From the NCBI GenBank assembly GCA_027625915.1, contig JANTQA010000070.1, positions 2,919,001 to 2,983,000 of the forward strand: a DNA stretch of 64,000 nucleotides, in the 5' to 3' direction. Numbering within the stretch: the stretch's first letter is position 1; every line of letters begins with the position of its first letter. The translations under genes and the position numbers were made by a program. The notes under the pieces are model-generated. The model was given only the letters and a program-made list of their open reading frames with translations, was not told where the DNA came from and made no database searches. This DNA is from Anaeramoeba flamelloides. Taxonomy: Eukaryota; Metamonada; Anaeramoebidae. Positions 44,311 to 57,689 of the stretch are shown here, piece by piece.

Positions 44311-45639
44311 TCCTTGTGAACAGAATAAAAAAAAAAAAAAATCAAAAAATGTAAACCTTCAATTAATAATTTTTGATTAACTTTTTAACTTAAAATTTGA
44401 AACAGTCATCACCTTTTTCTGACTTTTGTTGTTACAGTACGTTAAGAGTTGGGTCATTTATTGTGAATTTGCTCCACACTAATGGGTGACTTGAAACTAA
44501 AAAAAGGTATTGTGAAATTACCCTTCTTTTGATTGCAAAAATTCAAATTACAAAAAAAAAAATTTGAGAGGATCTAATTGGCAAAAATTTCAAATAACAA
44601 AAAAAAACATTTAATATGATCAAATCTTCATCAAAAAAAAATCAAAAGAAAAATAAAAAATTTGAAAAAGTATTCTAAATTTCAAAAACAACTAAAATTG
44701 TTAAAAAATTAAAAAATTTGTTTCTTTGTTTAAATTTACAAAGGGTTAAATTTCTTCAATTCAAACAAATTTTTTGCTTTAATTTGACAATCAATTTAAT
44801 TCGATTTAATCTAATTTGTGGTTATTTTGTAACTCTTGAAATTTGGTCGAGGAGGATTTTGTCATATTCTTTAGAAAATAATAACTTATTTTAGAAATAG
44901 GAAAAAATAAAAAAAAAAATCACCAAGATCTTAAAAATCGCCAAATATTGATACTTCAAAGCTCAATCAAATTTGTTTTAAAAATTCTATATTCTAACTA
45001 TTTAAATTGGAAATTAAGTGTGGATCTTTGGCACTTTTTTCTAAAAATTTTCTCTTTTTTGATTGTAGATTTTTGGAGATCGTTTCACATTTTGGTTTGA
45101 TGTATTTTTGATTACTTGAACACATTAAAAATACTAAATTTTTTTTTCCATTTAAGAAAATTATTTTTTAACCTTAATTACTCAACCATTCAGAGTTTTT
45201 ATTCAACTTATAATTTAATAAATATTATTTTTGGTTTTGTAATTCTGAGATTATCCCTTCAATGTTCAAGTAAATAACTGCCCATTATGTTTCGTAAAAA
45301 ACTTCCTTGACTTGACCTTGAAGGACCAAAAAGAAGAATCTCAATAACAAATTTAACTTTTCAGAGAATTTTGTAAGGAACAAAAATTTTGGTTTGTTGT
45401 GAATATGGGTGAAGTTTAAAATACATTTAATTTGTTAAGGGGTGAGCTTTATTATAGATACGTCTATGTATAAAGCACGTTTTAATTTTGCGTGAATGTA
45501 ATAGTGCTACATGGCTCCAATGACTCTAAAACATCTATTTTAAAAATTATGATTTGGCGACAAAGATTTACTATTTTTTAATAAGGGACATTTTTAAAAA
45601 TTTTCCTTTCGGTGTGTTTTTTTTTAATTTCTTTTTCAA

Positions 45640-46010
45640 ATCAAAATATCGCAACCGAAAATAATAGTTTATGAGTATTAAAACAATAATTAATATTTAG
45701 AACCACCCCAAAAGAAATTATTTTTTAAAGTTTGATATTTCAAAGATTATCTCAATAATTATTAACATAAAAACCCAAAGAATGCTACTTTTATTTCCAA
45801 TATATGAAACTAAATAAATTTCCAACAGCTTTCCAATATTTCTGTGAAAGAATAACTGGAAATAATCTCTTGATTTTTTATTTCGATTTTGAAAAAAAAA
45901 TTGAATTTTTCAGTAAATCATCAAAATTTCTAGATAAATTTAAGAAAGATTTTTTGTAGCTTGAGAAAGAATATTGATGGCTCAATCTTTAAATATATGG
46001 CCATATCTAG
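45640..46010. repeat. W-family repeat, inverted 5' fragment
   Basis: Reverse complement of this stretch reads TCATCAATATTCTTT, CTTTCTTAAATTTA, TCTTTGGGTTTTTATGTT and ATAATCTTTGAAAT in the same order as 3,790-4,030. Confidence 0.65.
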
Positions 46011-46701
46011 ATTATTTTTAGATAAATTTTGATTTTTTTCGAATACACAAATTCATTTTTTTATTGATGAGTCACAACAAATAGTATTATTTGACAAATT
46101 GATTTTTGAGAGATATTAGAATAATAGAGTAACTAATATCATTTACACTTCAATAACAATATCCTTCAATTTTGTTTTTTTTTCATGTGGTAGACACTAA
46201 ACTATCTTAAGGACTAGGGTTTCATGTGAAAACACTGAAATTGTTTATAAAAATTTTCCGAAATGAGTTCCATAATCTCAGTTAAATTTTCCCAATATGA
46301 ATTTCTTTTTAAAAAAATGTGAAATATTCAAAATTTCAAGAATTTTAACAATTTTTTCTTTCTTAGAAATCTGCAAAATTTGATTTAAAATATTTCACAA
46401 TACCCATTTCAAATCTGTAAACACCAAAAAAGTTCCCCAAGCTGTTCTAAATATTGTTTTTAAAGTGAATTTTACCTGTTCGAAATGTTTTCAACTGGGA
46501 AATTGTAATTGAAAACCCCTTAAGGTAGGAAAATTTTTTTAAAAATAAAATTAAATCTTGATCAGTCTACTTGAACAAATTTTTTTTTGTTTTTTTTATG
46601 TTTTTGATTTTTAACTTTGAAATTATCATCTTATTTAATCCAATTTCTCCAGTATGAAAATTGTTTTTGAAAAGCAAATTGTTTAATATCCTTATAAATG
46701 A

Positions 46702-46717
46702 CCCCCCCCCCCCCCCC
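46702..46717. repeat. C16 homopolymer
   Basis: Sixteen consecutive C in otherwise strongly A+T-rich sequence. Confidence 0.95.
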
Positions 46718-47850
46718 TGCAAGATAAAAGCATAATCCTGAAAGCATAGTATTTTACATAACCAATGTTTACAACATTTAACCGATTATAAATAATTTAA
46801 CTCGAGTTTTTTTTTTAGTTTTTCATATTTGCCGTAAGGGATAGAAAATATTATATATCTTGATTCAGATTAAAATTGAATTTAGAGGTTAAATCTTTGA
46901 TTAATGTAAATGTTTCAAAAATATTAAATTGTTTTAAGAAATTTCATCACATTTATCAAATTATGAGATTAAAAAATAATTTTTTTGTAAAAATTCAAAA
47001 AATAAACAGTTTTTCATTTTTTTTGTAAAATAAATCCATATTAATCTTTCACTATTTTCCTAATTCTTTTTTAAAACTAGTTTATGTAACAAATTTTCTT
47101 TTCCATATATTTTATAGTATTCGTCCAATTTAAATACTTCTTTCCTATTCCCAACGAGTCAATGTATCTGTTAACAGTTAAAATTGATTAAAGTTGAAAA
47201 AAAAAAAAAAAAACAGTTTATAATTTACATATATTTTACATTAATTATTAACAAAATTAAAATCAGACTTACACAAATATAAAACTTTAAGGCTATTTTC
47301 TGAATTCTCTTTCTTTTTGATGGAGACATTTCTTTTACAAATAATATACAAAGAATTCCAAAATATTTGATTATCAAAATGTGATATATAAAAAAAGAAA
47401 AACTCCAGGAAATTCTTACCTTTGAAAAAATGGAACAAAACAAAAATTCAATTTTTTATTTATTTTATTTTTTTCTCTAAACAATTCAAGTGATTAAAAA
47501 GGCAATTTTAAAAATGTTTAATTAGCAATCCAATGAATGAAAAATGATTAATAATAATAAACATTTTATTCTAAGTAATTGAATATTTTCAACCATGATA
47601 AAGAATAAGTGAAAACAAAAAGAACAAAATAAAAACAAAATAACAAATTCTAATCAAAAGTTCTAGGTTAAGGTTAAATAAATAAAATGTTTAAAATGAA
47701 ATCTTAAATAAAATAGTTCAAAAAAAAAAAAAAAAAAAAACAAATAAAGTGATTTGAGAAAGTAAAAATAAAAGAAAGGGGGGAAAATGGTTAAATAAAG
47801 AAATGTATAATAATTATATTTGTATTATAATAACAATATATATATATATA

Positions 47851-48660
47851 TTACATAAATTGATTTTCAAAATTATTTTTCTTTTTCCTTTCCTTAGTTA
47901 TATTTTGTTGTCTATATTTTTTGTTTTTCTTTTGTTCTTTGCGTTGGGACTTTTTATTATAATGTTTTTGTCTATGCGATTCAACTTTAATTCGATAACC
48001 AAACAATTGTGAGAACAAAAAATTTTTTTCAATGTGCTTTTGGAAACCAGACCCCAAAAAATTACGAATTATATTTAATTGTATTATTTTTGGCCATTCT
48101 TCTAAATGTATTTTGTTTGATTTTATTGTTATAAGATCTTTAGGATAAATGCATTCCTCAATTGAGGAAATGTATTGTTTAAATTCTGCTCTTTGTTTTG
48201 TTTTTGTTTTTTTCGATACCTTTTGTGAATATTCTTTCATTAATTTGTTAAAAATTTCCACAATTGCATCAACATCGATATCTGAATCAACAACTTCTTC
48301 CCTTTCAAGTCGATCTTTTAAATTGAATGCTAAAGTAATAAGCCTGCCACTTGAAATTCTTACATCAAGATCGGGGTACTCGAGAAAGGACTTTCCAATA
48401 TTTACAATATATTCAAAAAAGATACCTCCATCTGATTCATTGTTCCCACTTAACTCGATCCCAATAAAGTCATTCGCTTGTAGAGATAATAACAAACTAC
48501 ACATATTTAGAACCTTTGCAATATAAATTTCGTGCCCACCATTTTGTGGAATAAAATTGTTTTTTAAAATCGAAATGCAATGCCTCAGTATTTTTTGACT
48601 AGAATCTAAATCCCCCGTGTTTGTTATAAAATAACTTAAAATCCCTAATGCTTCAATTGA
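47851..48660 (-). CDS. IFRD (interferon-related developmental regulator) family, exon 2
   Basis: 270 codons from acceptor TTTTCCAG|TCAATT at 48,661 to TAA at 47,851. The middle reads as HEAT-like helices (SIEALGILSYFITNT, YPDLDVRISSGRLITLAFNL), then the IFRD C-terminal domain (KQRAEFKQYISSIEECIYP, HLEEWPKIIQLNIIRNFLGS, GFQKHIEKNFLFSQLFG), matching the family's KQRSVFRDVLRAVEE, W.K and LGSGMQYHL blocks. A basic tail (about 40 residues) closes the protein. IFRD/PC4 proteins act as transcriptional co-regulators in animals and bind translationally inactive 80S ribosomes. Total length is 414 residues, close to human IFRD1 (451). Confidence 0.93.
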   Translation of the reverse strand, partial: SIEALGILSYFITNTGDLDSSQKILRHCISILKNNFIPQNGGHEIYIAKVLNMCSLLLSLQANDFIGIELSGNNESDGGIFFEYIVNIGKSFLEYPDLDVRISSGRLITLAFNLKDRLEREEVVDSDIDVDAIVEIFNKLMKEYSQKVSKKTKTKQRAEFKQYISSIEECIYPKDLITIKSNKIHLEEWPKIIQLNIIRNFLGSGFQKHIEKNFLFSQLFGYRIKVESHRQKHYNKKSQRKEQKKNKKYRQQNITKERKKKNNFENQFM

Positions 48661-50649
48661 CTGGAAAATATTTTGTATTTTTTTTTTTTTTTTTTTTGTT
48701 TATAAAAGTTGTTTATTTATTCAATAAAACGATTATTATTTATTTGAAAAGAATGCAAATGATTAGATAAGAAATCATGTTTTGATTTTTTAAAAAGTGT
48801 TTTTCTATTTATCTATCTGTGATGAGAGAAGATAACTTTTCGCTTGTGCTTTGTTAGGTTTTTTTTAATTTTTATTTTGATTAGAAAATCAATAAATTTT
48901 CTAAAGTATGTGAAATAATGTGTGTTTTTGTATTTTATTATTTTTCAAAAAAATTAAGTATTATTTTTGAAATTTTGTTGAAATAATAGTTGTTTTATGG
49001 GTTTTTATTTTGTAGGTTTTTGAAATAATTATGTTTTTTTTTGGTTTAACTTTTGAAGTTAATAATGCTTACATAGTCATGTTTGAATTTTACATTTTCT
49101 TGGGTGTTTTATATTATTTTTAAGCAATTTTAGAAAAAAAAGTGTCCTCACAAAGAAAAAAAGGAAATTTCACCTTAAAAATTAATTTATGTTATTTGGG
49201 TTTGGATGTTTTTTATATTGCTTAAAAAAGTTTATTTTTCTAGATAAAGGTTCAGTAACCCATACTGTTCATTTTTTTGATAAAACACAAAATAAATAAT
49301 TATTACAATACTTTTTAAAAAAATAGACTTTACTTTAGTTAAAAAAAAAAAAAAAAAACAATTATTTGTTTTAGGAACAACATATATTTTTTTTAAAAAA
49401 ATAAACAGTTTAAAAAACAGTGGTTATTGGATATGCCCCTACGGCCCAAAAAACACTAAAAATGGGAAAATGATCAAATATCTTCCATTAAAAAAATTAG
49501 AAAAATTAATTGAAAAAATAAAAATAAATAAAATTTTCATTTAACTTTTTCTTGAAAACATTTTTTGCCAAAATCATTGAATTCCAACTTGAAATTATGT
49601 ATATTTTTGAATACAATATCTTATTTTAACTCATTTATTAAAACAAATTCTAAATTATCGGAATTTTATTTTCACAAAAGGGACTAATTTGATCTTCAAA
49701 TGTTTTTTTTATTTTTGAATGGTAAAATTAAAAAAAAAGTTATTTAAAAAAGATAAACTCTCTCAAAAAATATTCTAATTTAATATATTAACTTATTCTT
49801 TGATTTCATATTTTCCTCAACTCCAATTTCTTAAAAAAAAATAAAAAAGTGCTAGTAATTTCAACAATTATTTTCGATATTCAAAATTTGAGATTGTTTT
49901 GATTCTAAAAAATTTTATCCCAGTGGCTAAAAGAATTTTGTTATAAAGCTAGATTTGGAAAAATATTAACCAGAAGAAAATAGTGCTTTTTAATAGTAAG
50001 GATATATACTATGAACAAAAAAAAAAAAAAAAACAGTTATTTTGACAGTACTATACAACACTTTAGGACAATCCCCTAATTTCAAAACTTTTTTTTTAGA
50101 AAATTTGTTAAAGATTCAAAAAAAGTATGGTCCTTTACAAAAAGTGTTTCTCTAGAGAGACTAATTTTTTTGATCTTTATTTAAAAAAAAATATAAAAAT
50201 TTGGATGAGCTGTTTTCAAAAGCATAAAGACCAAATATTTTAAAAGGGATAAGGTAAAATGTTTTATAAAGTGTGCAACGCGTTTTTCTGCTTATTCTTT
50301 AACTCCGTTTTAATGGTTTCTTTGTAAATATTTTTGTATTCACTTATTTGAAAAAGTATATTAATTTTTTTGTCTTTTATTGTTTATTATTTGTAATTTT
50401 ACTTTGTTTTTTAATTTGCAATAGAAAAAAAAATACTGAAATAATATAATTTTATTTGGAAAAGAGATTATTTTGAAAGTATTTTTCAAAGAGTTTGTAC
50501 AAAAAGTTTCGAATATATTTTAAAATAAAAATAGAGTATTAAGAAAGCTATTTTTCAGGACTTTTTTAAAAAGTTCTTTTGGTTCACATATTTTTTGAAT
50601 TACTTATTTGGAATTTCAAAAATTAAAAAAAAAATAATAAATCTATTTT

Positions 50650-50950
50650 TTTATTCTACTTTTTGCTTTTTCTAAAAATTTCCTTTTTAAGTTGTTGGGT
50701 TCCGCATCTTTTTGTTTTTTTTAGGTGTTTGGGAAAGGCAAAATGAATAAAAAAAAAAAAAACATTATAAGAATTGGTTGACCTAGTCATGACTAACCCA
50801 ACCAAACTTGTTCATGATCAGATCTTCGATCAGGACTTGTGCAACAGAAGTGAACTGAATTCAACTGATTATATTTGAAACCAAACTGAATTGGGCTGAA
50901 CCGGTATTTCAATACAAATTGTCAAGCCGTTACCTGTACTGGGTTTTCAC
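50650..50950. repeat. Z-family repeat, copy 2
   Basis: Matches 12,880-13,170 (TTTCCTTTTTAAGTTGTTGG, ACTTGTTC..GATCAGATCTT, GAAGTGAACTGAA..CAACTGA). Only one GGGTTCC unit is present. Confidence 0.6.
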
Positions 50951-51176
50951 TGCTGAGTCGGTATCTTGTACTGGGATTTTTTGAAAACAAGATTTGGAAA
51001 ACTTGCAAATAAAAAAAATAAAAAAATAAAATATATAAAAAAAGAAAATTTAAAAAAAATCAACTCAAAAGAAAATTTCGAAACCCAATTCTTATTCTTA
51101 AAAACTCTGTATATTATAGATAACCTGTCTATAAATTTCTCTAAAAAACTTAATAAAGTAACCTATTTCATTTGAT

Positions 51177-51710
51177 CTAAATCCCATTCCAAAAATTTGG
51201 GCACACCCAAAATAAAAAATAGGCAAAAAAAAACCAATTTATTATATTTTTCCAAAGTAATATTAAACCACATATAAATCACAGAGTATGAATATTTTTA
51301 TAAGGAATCATTTTTATACAAATAAAAGTAAAAAATATAAAACAAAAAAAAAAAAATCGGTGTGTCCAAAATAATGAAACTAGCTGAACAAAAAAAATAT
51401 TGTGGTAAATTTGTTGAAATTTCACCAACAATTGTTGATCGATCCCATGATAAGATACCCTCGATCAATTGCCTATGATATTTTCCAATTTAACAAACTC
51501 AACACTAACCTTTTATCAACCATTGAAAAAAAATTCTCTGATCTAACGAAACATATTACATAACTACAAAAAAGGAAATGATACCAAAACTAAAAAGATA
51601 AAAAATGAAATTGTTTGTAAAATCAAAATTATTTCCGAATTGAATGTAAAGTGTAGTATTGTTATTCTTTCAACTTTTTAAACAGTGTCCGAATTTTTGG
51701 AATTTAGTTT
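51177..51710. mobile_element. X-family TIR element, copy 3
   Basis: Ends CTAAATCCCATTCCAAAAAT and GAATTTTTGGAATTTAG, inverted to each other. About 534 bp, opposite orientation to the copies at 38,495 and 63,250. A second TIR-like string (GGTGTGTCCAAAATAATGAA) lies 180 bp inside. No protein-coding frame. Confidence 0.8.
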
Positions 51711-51934
51711 ATATTTGGTCAAATATTTAGATCTCTTTATTAAAACACATTATGGTGGTAATCCAAAAAAAAAACGACATAAAAGGAAACAACTACCAAT
51801 CCACCCCACACTTAGGGTGTAAAAAAAAAAAAAACTTTTCAATTCATATAGTTTTTACCTTTTTTTACTTTTTTTATACTCTCATCATTTGCTTCATTTT
51901 CTTTCTCTTTAACTTGTCTTTATTTTAAAATAAA

Positions 51935-52195
51935 AATTTCTTCTTTTCATTTTGTAAAGAAAAGAAATCCTCTGGGCTATAATCTTACTTTCATTATAGT
52001 TAGTATAACTAACCCTAAATAGATTTTAGGGTTTCAGAAAGGGCCACCAAGTGCCGTTGAGTAACGTAGGGTGCCTAGGGTTTTTTTAATTACAAAAATT
52101 ATAAGAAATTTTCTTAAATTTTCTTTTAATTTCTTAAAGTAAAAAATCCTAACGGCAAACAAGAGTTAATTTTGTTGGATCATCTCTCTCCAATA
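51935..52195. repeat. Y-family repeat, short copy
   Basis: Carries the family strings AAAGAAAAGAAATCCTCTGG, CATTATAGTTAG, AGTGCCGTTGAG and CCTAACGGCAAAC, ending TTTTGTTGGATCATC. It lacks the palindromic inserts of the copy at 21,865. Confidence 0.7.
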
Positions 52196-52198
52196 TTA

Positions 52199-52202
<4 letters not shown>

Positions 52203-52229
<27 letters not shown>
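52203..52229. repeat. TA microsatellite
   Basis: Uninterrupted TA dinucleotides directly after the Y repeat inside the IFRD intron. Confidence 0.9.
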
Positions 52230-53106
52230 GTAGGTAAAAAAATACCGGAATGAAAATAATACCGTAAAAGTTTTTTAATTTTGAATATTAGTAAAATTTT
52301 TGTGTAATTTCATTTATTTTCAATCAAATCCTTTTTATAAATAACCAATTTTTTGATGAACTTGGTAATAAACCTACTTAAAGTTGATCAAAGTAAGGTG
52401 TCTCTAGAATACTCGAGTCATTATTTGATAGTCTAAAGTAGATCAACTTTTTTTGAAAAACAATCGAGTTTTATAGAGGTTTACTAGAGTTTAGAAAATG
52501 ATAATTTTTCTTCTTGTTTTTTTTTTTTTGATTGAATGAATGATGTTTTGAACAAGTGTAATTTCATTAATCATCATTCTATTAAGTAGGTGAATTATAA
52601 TTTAAAAAAGTTTGATTCTTAAATAAAAAGATTTGATAAAATATTAGTAATTATACAACAATTTTCCGAAAATTCACAATTAACAATCTTGTCCAGGATT
52701 TTTTTCAGTTCCGGAATTTTTTCCCTACTATATTAATTTATACCTGTAAAAAATATATTCTTCGTTATTCAAAGAACAGTTTAAATCAATTTTTTCTTTT
52801 TTTTCAAACAAAAAATCTGAGAAAAACATATGTATCATTAAATTAAAAATTCTTTCTAAATACTTTTATAAAAACTGAAAACCCCATTTTGTGTTTTTAA
52901 AAATTTCAAGAGATCACAATAAATTTAATAGTTAATGAACGGTTCTGTTTGATTATTTAATTTTTTGTTTTGAGAGATTTCAAAATTTAAAGATCAGTAG
53001 AAACTTTAAAAAACAAAGCTAATAAACAAATTTTTCAATTTTTTTTTGAATAAAAACGAATAATTTTATAAATTTGAAAATTAAAAAAAAAAAGACAAAT
53101 ACTTAC

Positions 53107-53541
53107 AGCAATTTTAAGTTTGTTTTGGCCTTCTAGAGAATATTTCAAAAGTAATGGTTCAAATTGGTTAAATATTTCATCAGCTGCATCTTCTAAGGTT
53201 ATTGAAAAAAGTAATAGGCACCTAATTGCCAAGACCTGTTCTTCAACAGATCCTTTTTTTAAAGAATTCTTGACTGCAAGCAAAGTGTCATCAAAAAAGT
53301 CTCCAATAATTGGCAGGTAATAATGTGAAATGTTATGATTGAGTTCAGCATATTTTTCACATCTTGTAATACTATTGCTGTCCATTAAGGAGTCAACTAA
53401 TTCTTGAAATTGTGTTTCAAATTGGTTGGACTCTTCTTCAGAACTTGAGCCTTCATTTTCTTTTTGAGCAAAGTTTTCATTTCTTTTTATTTTATTTTTT
53501 CTTGGATTGTTTGGGGTGTTTCTTTTTTGTCTCTGGTTCAT
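53107..53541 (-). CDS. IFRD family protein, exon 1
   Basis: ATG at 53,539-53,541 opens 145 codons: a basic Asn/Arg-rich head, a short Glu/Ser tract (GSSSEEESNQFE), then the IFRD N-terminal domain (ELVDSLMDSNSITRCEKYAE, FFDDTLLAVKNSLKKGSVEE, QVLAIRCLLLFSITLEDAAD, QFEPLLLKYS). The family counterpart is the LKRGKSEEQ and F..L.P.L block. It ends KIA|GTAAGT in phase 0 and joins the exon at 47,851-48,660 (SIEALGIL). Confidence 0.93.
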
Positions 53542-53944
53542 TAGCTGTTCAAGGAGAAATTTATAAAGGACTAAATCTTTAAAGGATGAAAATTATTGTT
53601 TATAAGAAGGTTGGGTGTTTGCTTTTATTAAAGTAAAACTATTCTATGTTTCTTAGGATTTTAAAAATTGTATGTCCAATTTCAGAAATGTTAAAAAAAT
53701 GGGTTTGATATTCTCAACAAAAAAACTTGTGACTTTTACAAAGTTTTTCACTTTTTCAACCCATTTCTCCCTCTTTAAAAGTTTTGGAAATGTATTTGAA
53801 AGGTTTTTAAAGTGTAGGATTGGGTTTGAAAGTTTGAATAGGCTGAAAGCTAGATAAAAGTCATTAGATTTTTTGTAGTGTTTTTAAAATTATATTTTTT
53901 ACTTATTTAGTTTTATAATTTGTTTGTAAAGAAAATATCAGCAG

Positions 53945-54055
53945 TTATTTGGTTTTTTGGGATCAAAATATTTGTAATATTTTTTTTGAATATGATTTTA
54001 ATCATATGAAGAAAAAAGATTGAAGATATTTTGATCCAAACAAAAAACCAAATGG
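53945..54055. repeat. Foldback of about 110 bp
   Basis: Arm 53,945-53,972 (TTATTTGGTTTTTTGGGATC...) is the near-exact inverse of 54,026-54,055 (...GATCCAAACAAAAAACCAAA). The centre is itself palindromic (TATGATTTTAATCATA). No target duplication was recognised. Confidence 0.75.
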
Positions 54056-54119
54056 CTATTGTTATTATTTGAAAATTTAAAAAAAACAAAATAAAAAAAA
54101 ATAAAATGTTCTCTTTGAG

Positions 54120-54360
54120 ATTTATTTTTGTTTCCCTTTCAATCCCTTTTCTTTTTATTTTTCATCCTTTATCTTTTCTTTCTTTTTGTTTACTTTCTTT
54201 TTCTCTTCTTTCTGTTCTTTCTTTACCATTTCCTTCTTTTTCTTTTCTTTCTGTTCTTTCTTTTTCTTCTTTTCTTTCTTTTATTACTATTTCTTTTCTT
54301 TCTTTTATTACATTTTCAATTTTTCTTTCTTTTTCTTTTTCTGTTTTTTTTGAATTTTTG
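54120..54360. repeat. Degenerate GAAA/TTTC microsatellite
   Basis: Long run of TTTC and TTCTT units. On the minus strand it gives an open Lys/Glu/Arg frame of about 80 codons without a start codon, which I take as a by-product of the microsatellite. Confidence 0.75.
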
Positions 54361-56259
54361 TTAAAGTTTTATTTTTCTTGTGGATCAAATTATTGTACCA
54401 GTGTTTCGTCTGAGACTACTTCTTCATCGAGTCTTCATTTCCTTCCTTAAAATGATCAAATTCATAGAAGATCTTTTCGTTCCATTTGTACCATTCAAAA
54501 AAAATGGAAAACGAAGAAAATTGATATTTTTTTAAAAAAAATAACTTGATATTTTCAACTTACAAGAAATTCCAAATCTTGTATTTCAAGTTTTGTCACT
54601 CTAAAGTCTTTGAATGATTGACAATTTATAGAAAATTCAAAGATCTAAATTAAAAAAATAAAATTAATGATAAATTTTCACTCAGCAATTAAATGTTCAA
54701 AATGGCTAGTACTAACCATAACAAACAATCTTTCAAAAAGTTATCCTTAATATCCCGTAATGCTGATCCAAAAAATATTGCAACATTTTATTCATTTTTT
54801 CACATTTTTTTAAACAAAGATAATTACAAATTTGTGTTGGTTGTTTTGAATTCAAATTTAAAGGCCAACAAAAGTTAATTGAAATATTTTGAAGGTTTAT
54901 AACAAATAATTTTATTTTCATTACCAAATTTACACTTCACTACAAGGAAAATTTTTTCAAAAAAAAATCTCTAAATTTTGTATTTTTGAAATACACTCAT
55001 ATAATAAACATTATCTAACATAACAATTTTCAATGAGATTTACAACTTTAATAGATATAAAAAGGAATTGAAAAAAAAATGAAATTTTTCATTAATATTT
55101 TTTTCATTTTTAATTGTAAAATTTTTGAATTTTTTAATTGACTTAGTAGAGAGATAATTTTCAAGTATTTTTTTACTAGTCTAAAAGGAAACATATTTTT
55201 TAAATTTGAAAATAGCCCAAAATATTTCAATCAAAAGATATTGCAAAATTAAATTGAAAATCTGATTTTTTATCTGTTTTTGGAATATTTTTTATCATTT
55301 TATTTTTTTTTCATGTTTGAGTTTTTATATACGTTCCCGGTTGTTTTCTGCAAATTACTTTAACATATATTCTTTTTTCAATCTTAATGTTCAATCAAAA
55401 ATGTATTCATTTCAACTTTTTCCAATAAAAAAATACCCTGAAAATAGGTGTTTTTTTCAAAAGTCTTTATTTTTGAAAAGGGGGGTATTCAGATTTTCAT
55501 GAGTTTAAAAGCTATCCTTTTTTTATTACATAAAATTATGATAACTTTGAAAAAATAATTTATAAAAGAAGTATAACTTAAATCCAATGTATAGTTTTGG
55601 CTAACTTTAATTTTAGGTATTTAAATTTACCTTGTAGTGTTGTGTTTTGAAAAAATATATTTACAAATTCTGTATAAAACCAAAACTCTTCATAAATTAT
55701 TTGTGAATTCCCGATCTCCGTTGTCGAAATTAAAAATGAAAATTCGGAATCGTAAAACTTGGTACACATTTAGAAATTCCCAAAGTTTAGATATTTGAGA
55801 AATCTCTTCATTTTTAAACGATCAAATATAATTTTGATTTTATGATCAAAAAAATAAGATCTATTTTTTAGAAGATAGTTTTTTTTATCAATATGTTATT
55901 TGGATAAAAATTGGGGATTTACAATCATGTTTTATTCAAAGTGAGTAAAAGACTTTGGATTTTCATTATAAATTTTGTTTTGATCTTTTGATTATTATTT
56001 AAGGAGCACTTGACAAATGATTTCTGTTGAAATATTCTCAATGTTGTCTTTTTGTTATGATTAAAATGTTAATAGGGGGGTAGGGTCTACCACTCAAAAG
56101 TCTAAAATCAAAAGTGTGTTTTTATTACGTGTAAATCACGATATTAATTGATCATAGTTTAAATGTCTCTAACAATTCAATTAGGTTAGTACTAATTGTT
56201 GATCATTCAATTATAAATGATCCATTGTATTACTCAGAAATAGTTAAAAACTTTTAGAA

Positions 56260-56830
56260 AAAATCTAAATTTTGAGATAAATTTAAAGATTGAGTCATCA
56301 AGGTTCAGACTTCAAAGTTGAAAATTGTATTTTACATTTTTGTGACAATGGGAAATAGTAGCTAAATAATTCAATTTTTATTAAAATATTAAATAATTAA
56401 CCAATAGATTTTTTTGACAAATTAATTCTTAAATATTGAAAATATTTTGATGTTACAATTTACTTCTAAAAAGGAAACACAACTAAACAATCTTGAGGTT
56501 TTTATTTTGAACTAATTATTGAGTTATTCTTTGAAATTAAAAACTTCAACAAATAGTAACTTTTGGGGGTTCTAAATAAGAATTATTAAATTATGGGATA
56601 TTATTCTTTTGATTGTCTATTTTTTAAATTTGGAAAAGTAATTAAAAAAAAAATTATAAAAAATGAAAATTTTAATTTTAGTAATATATCTAATAATTTA
56701 TTGTTCAATGATATTTATAATATTAATTATAGAGCCATTTAAACCACTTTGAACAAATAAGATTTATATTCAATTACAATACTGTTAATTATATCCAAAT
56801 CTAGGATGAGAAGTATTTTTTGAGATCTTT
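56260..56830. repeat. W-family repeat, 5' portion
   Basis: Parallel to 3,760-4,340 and 29,230-29,790: GAGTCATCAAGGTTCAGAC, TAGTAGCTAAATAATTCAAT, AAATATTAAATAATTAACC, TTTGAAATTAAAAA and TTATAGAGCCATTT. Confidence 0.7.
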
Positions 56831-57228
56831 TTCTTCAGAGAAAAAGAAATTTGAATTTACAAAAAAAAAAAACTACTTTTTGAGTTTATTTCATTTTTCA
56901 TCTCCTATTCAATTTTAAATATCCATTAGCCACAATTCAATCTATTTTCCAGTCAAGGGTATTTAAATTATAACCATATAATTATAAGTATTTAAAGGTT
57001 TTAAATCGATATGTATAGAAAAAAATTTTATTTTGAAAATTTCTAAATATAATTAATTTTTTCATCGTTTTTTTTTTTTTGAAAACCCAATTGTTCTGCA
57101 AATTTTTTTTTGATCTGGCAAGATCAATTGTCACTTTGTAAAAAGATTTTATTTTGATGTTATTGAACAAATGTAAATTATTGTTGAGAAATCATATTGA
57201 TTTCTATTGGAATCCATATTCAATCTTT

Positions 57229-57400
57229 GATAGTGATATTTGTTTAATAAATGTGAAAATTTTCCACTTCATTTTCTATTCCTTTTATCAAATAGAGACC
57301 ATAAATAACAAAAAAAATCGTTTGGGGACTTAGTTTAGAAAAAAAAAAGTTTGAAAATGAAGTGGAAATTGTTTCCTATTTATTATTCAAATACCAATAG
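57229..57400. repeat. V-family foldback, copy 1
   Basis: Terminal inverted repeats TAGTGATATTTGTTTAATAA and its counterpart ATTATTCAAATACCAATAG, followed inward by TTTTCCACTTCATTTTC against GAAAATGAAGTGGAAAT. About 172 bp. Confidence 0.75.
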
Positions 57401-57689
57401 AAAGTCAAAACAAACATCGTTTTTTTTTTCTCAATAGTTTCCCTAAGAATTTGAGTTTTTTAATTTTTAAGAAAATTTATTGATTAATTAGTTTTCTTAC
57501 AGACAGATATCAACAATTCTTTGATTTGTATTATTCTGTTTATTTTTTATTTGTTCTCCAAGGGTTAATTATATAAAATAATTGATATTAATCGAAATCT
57601 TGGCCCCTTTGACTGAAACAGAGTTTAGACGAAGCAAAATATTGATCTATAAAAAACCAAAATAATACTGTCTTTACTCAGTATATACA

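Larger units (their letters stand above)
44311..47850. other. Intergenic, mostly featureless
   Basis: Contains an antisense W fragment (45,640-46,010), a 16-C homopolymer (46,702-46,717) and A/T tracts. No gene was recognised. Confidence 0.5.
48661..53106 (-). other. IFRD 4,446-nt intron
   Basis: Donor GCT|GTAAGT at 53,106, acceptor TTTTCCAG at 48,661, phase 0 on both sides. It holds the Z repeat (50,650-50,950), an X element (51,177-51,710), the Y repeat (51,935-52,195) and a TA microsatellite (52,203-52,229). The X-then-Y order is the same as in the long TLC-gene intron. Confidence 0.88.

Noticed and set aside
54106-54450. Phe/Leu/Ser-rich + strand frames
   Set aside because: They are readings of the TTTC microsatellite and have no independent coding character.
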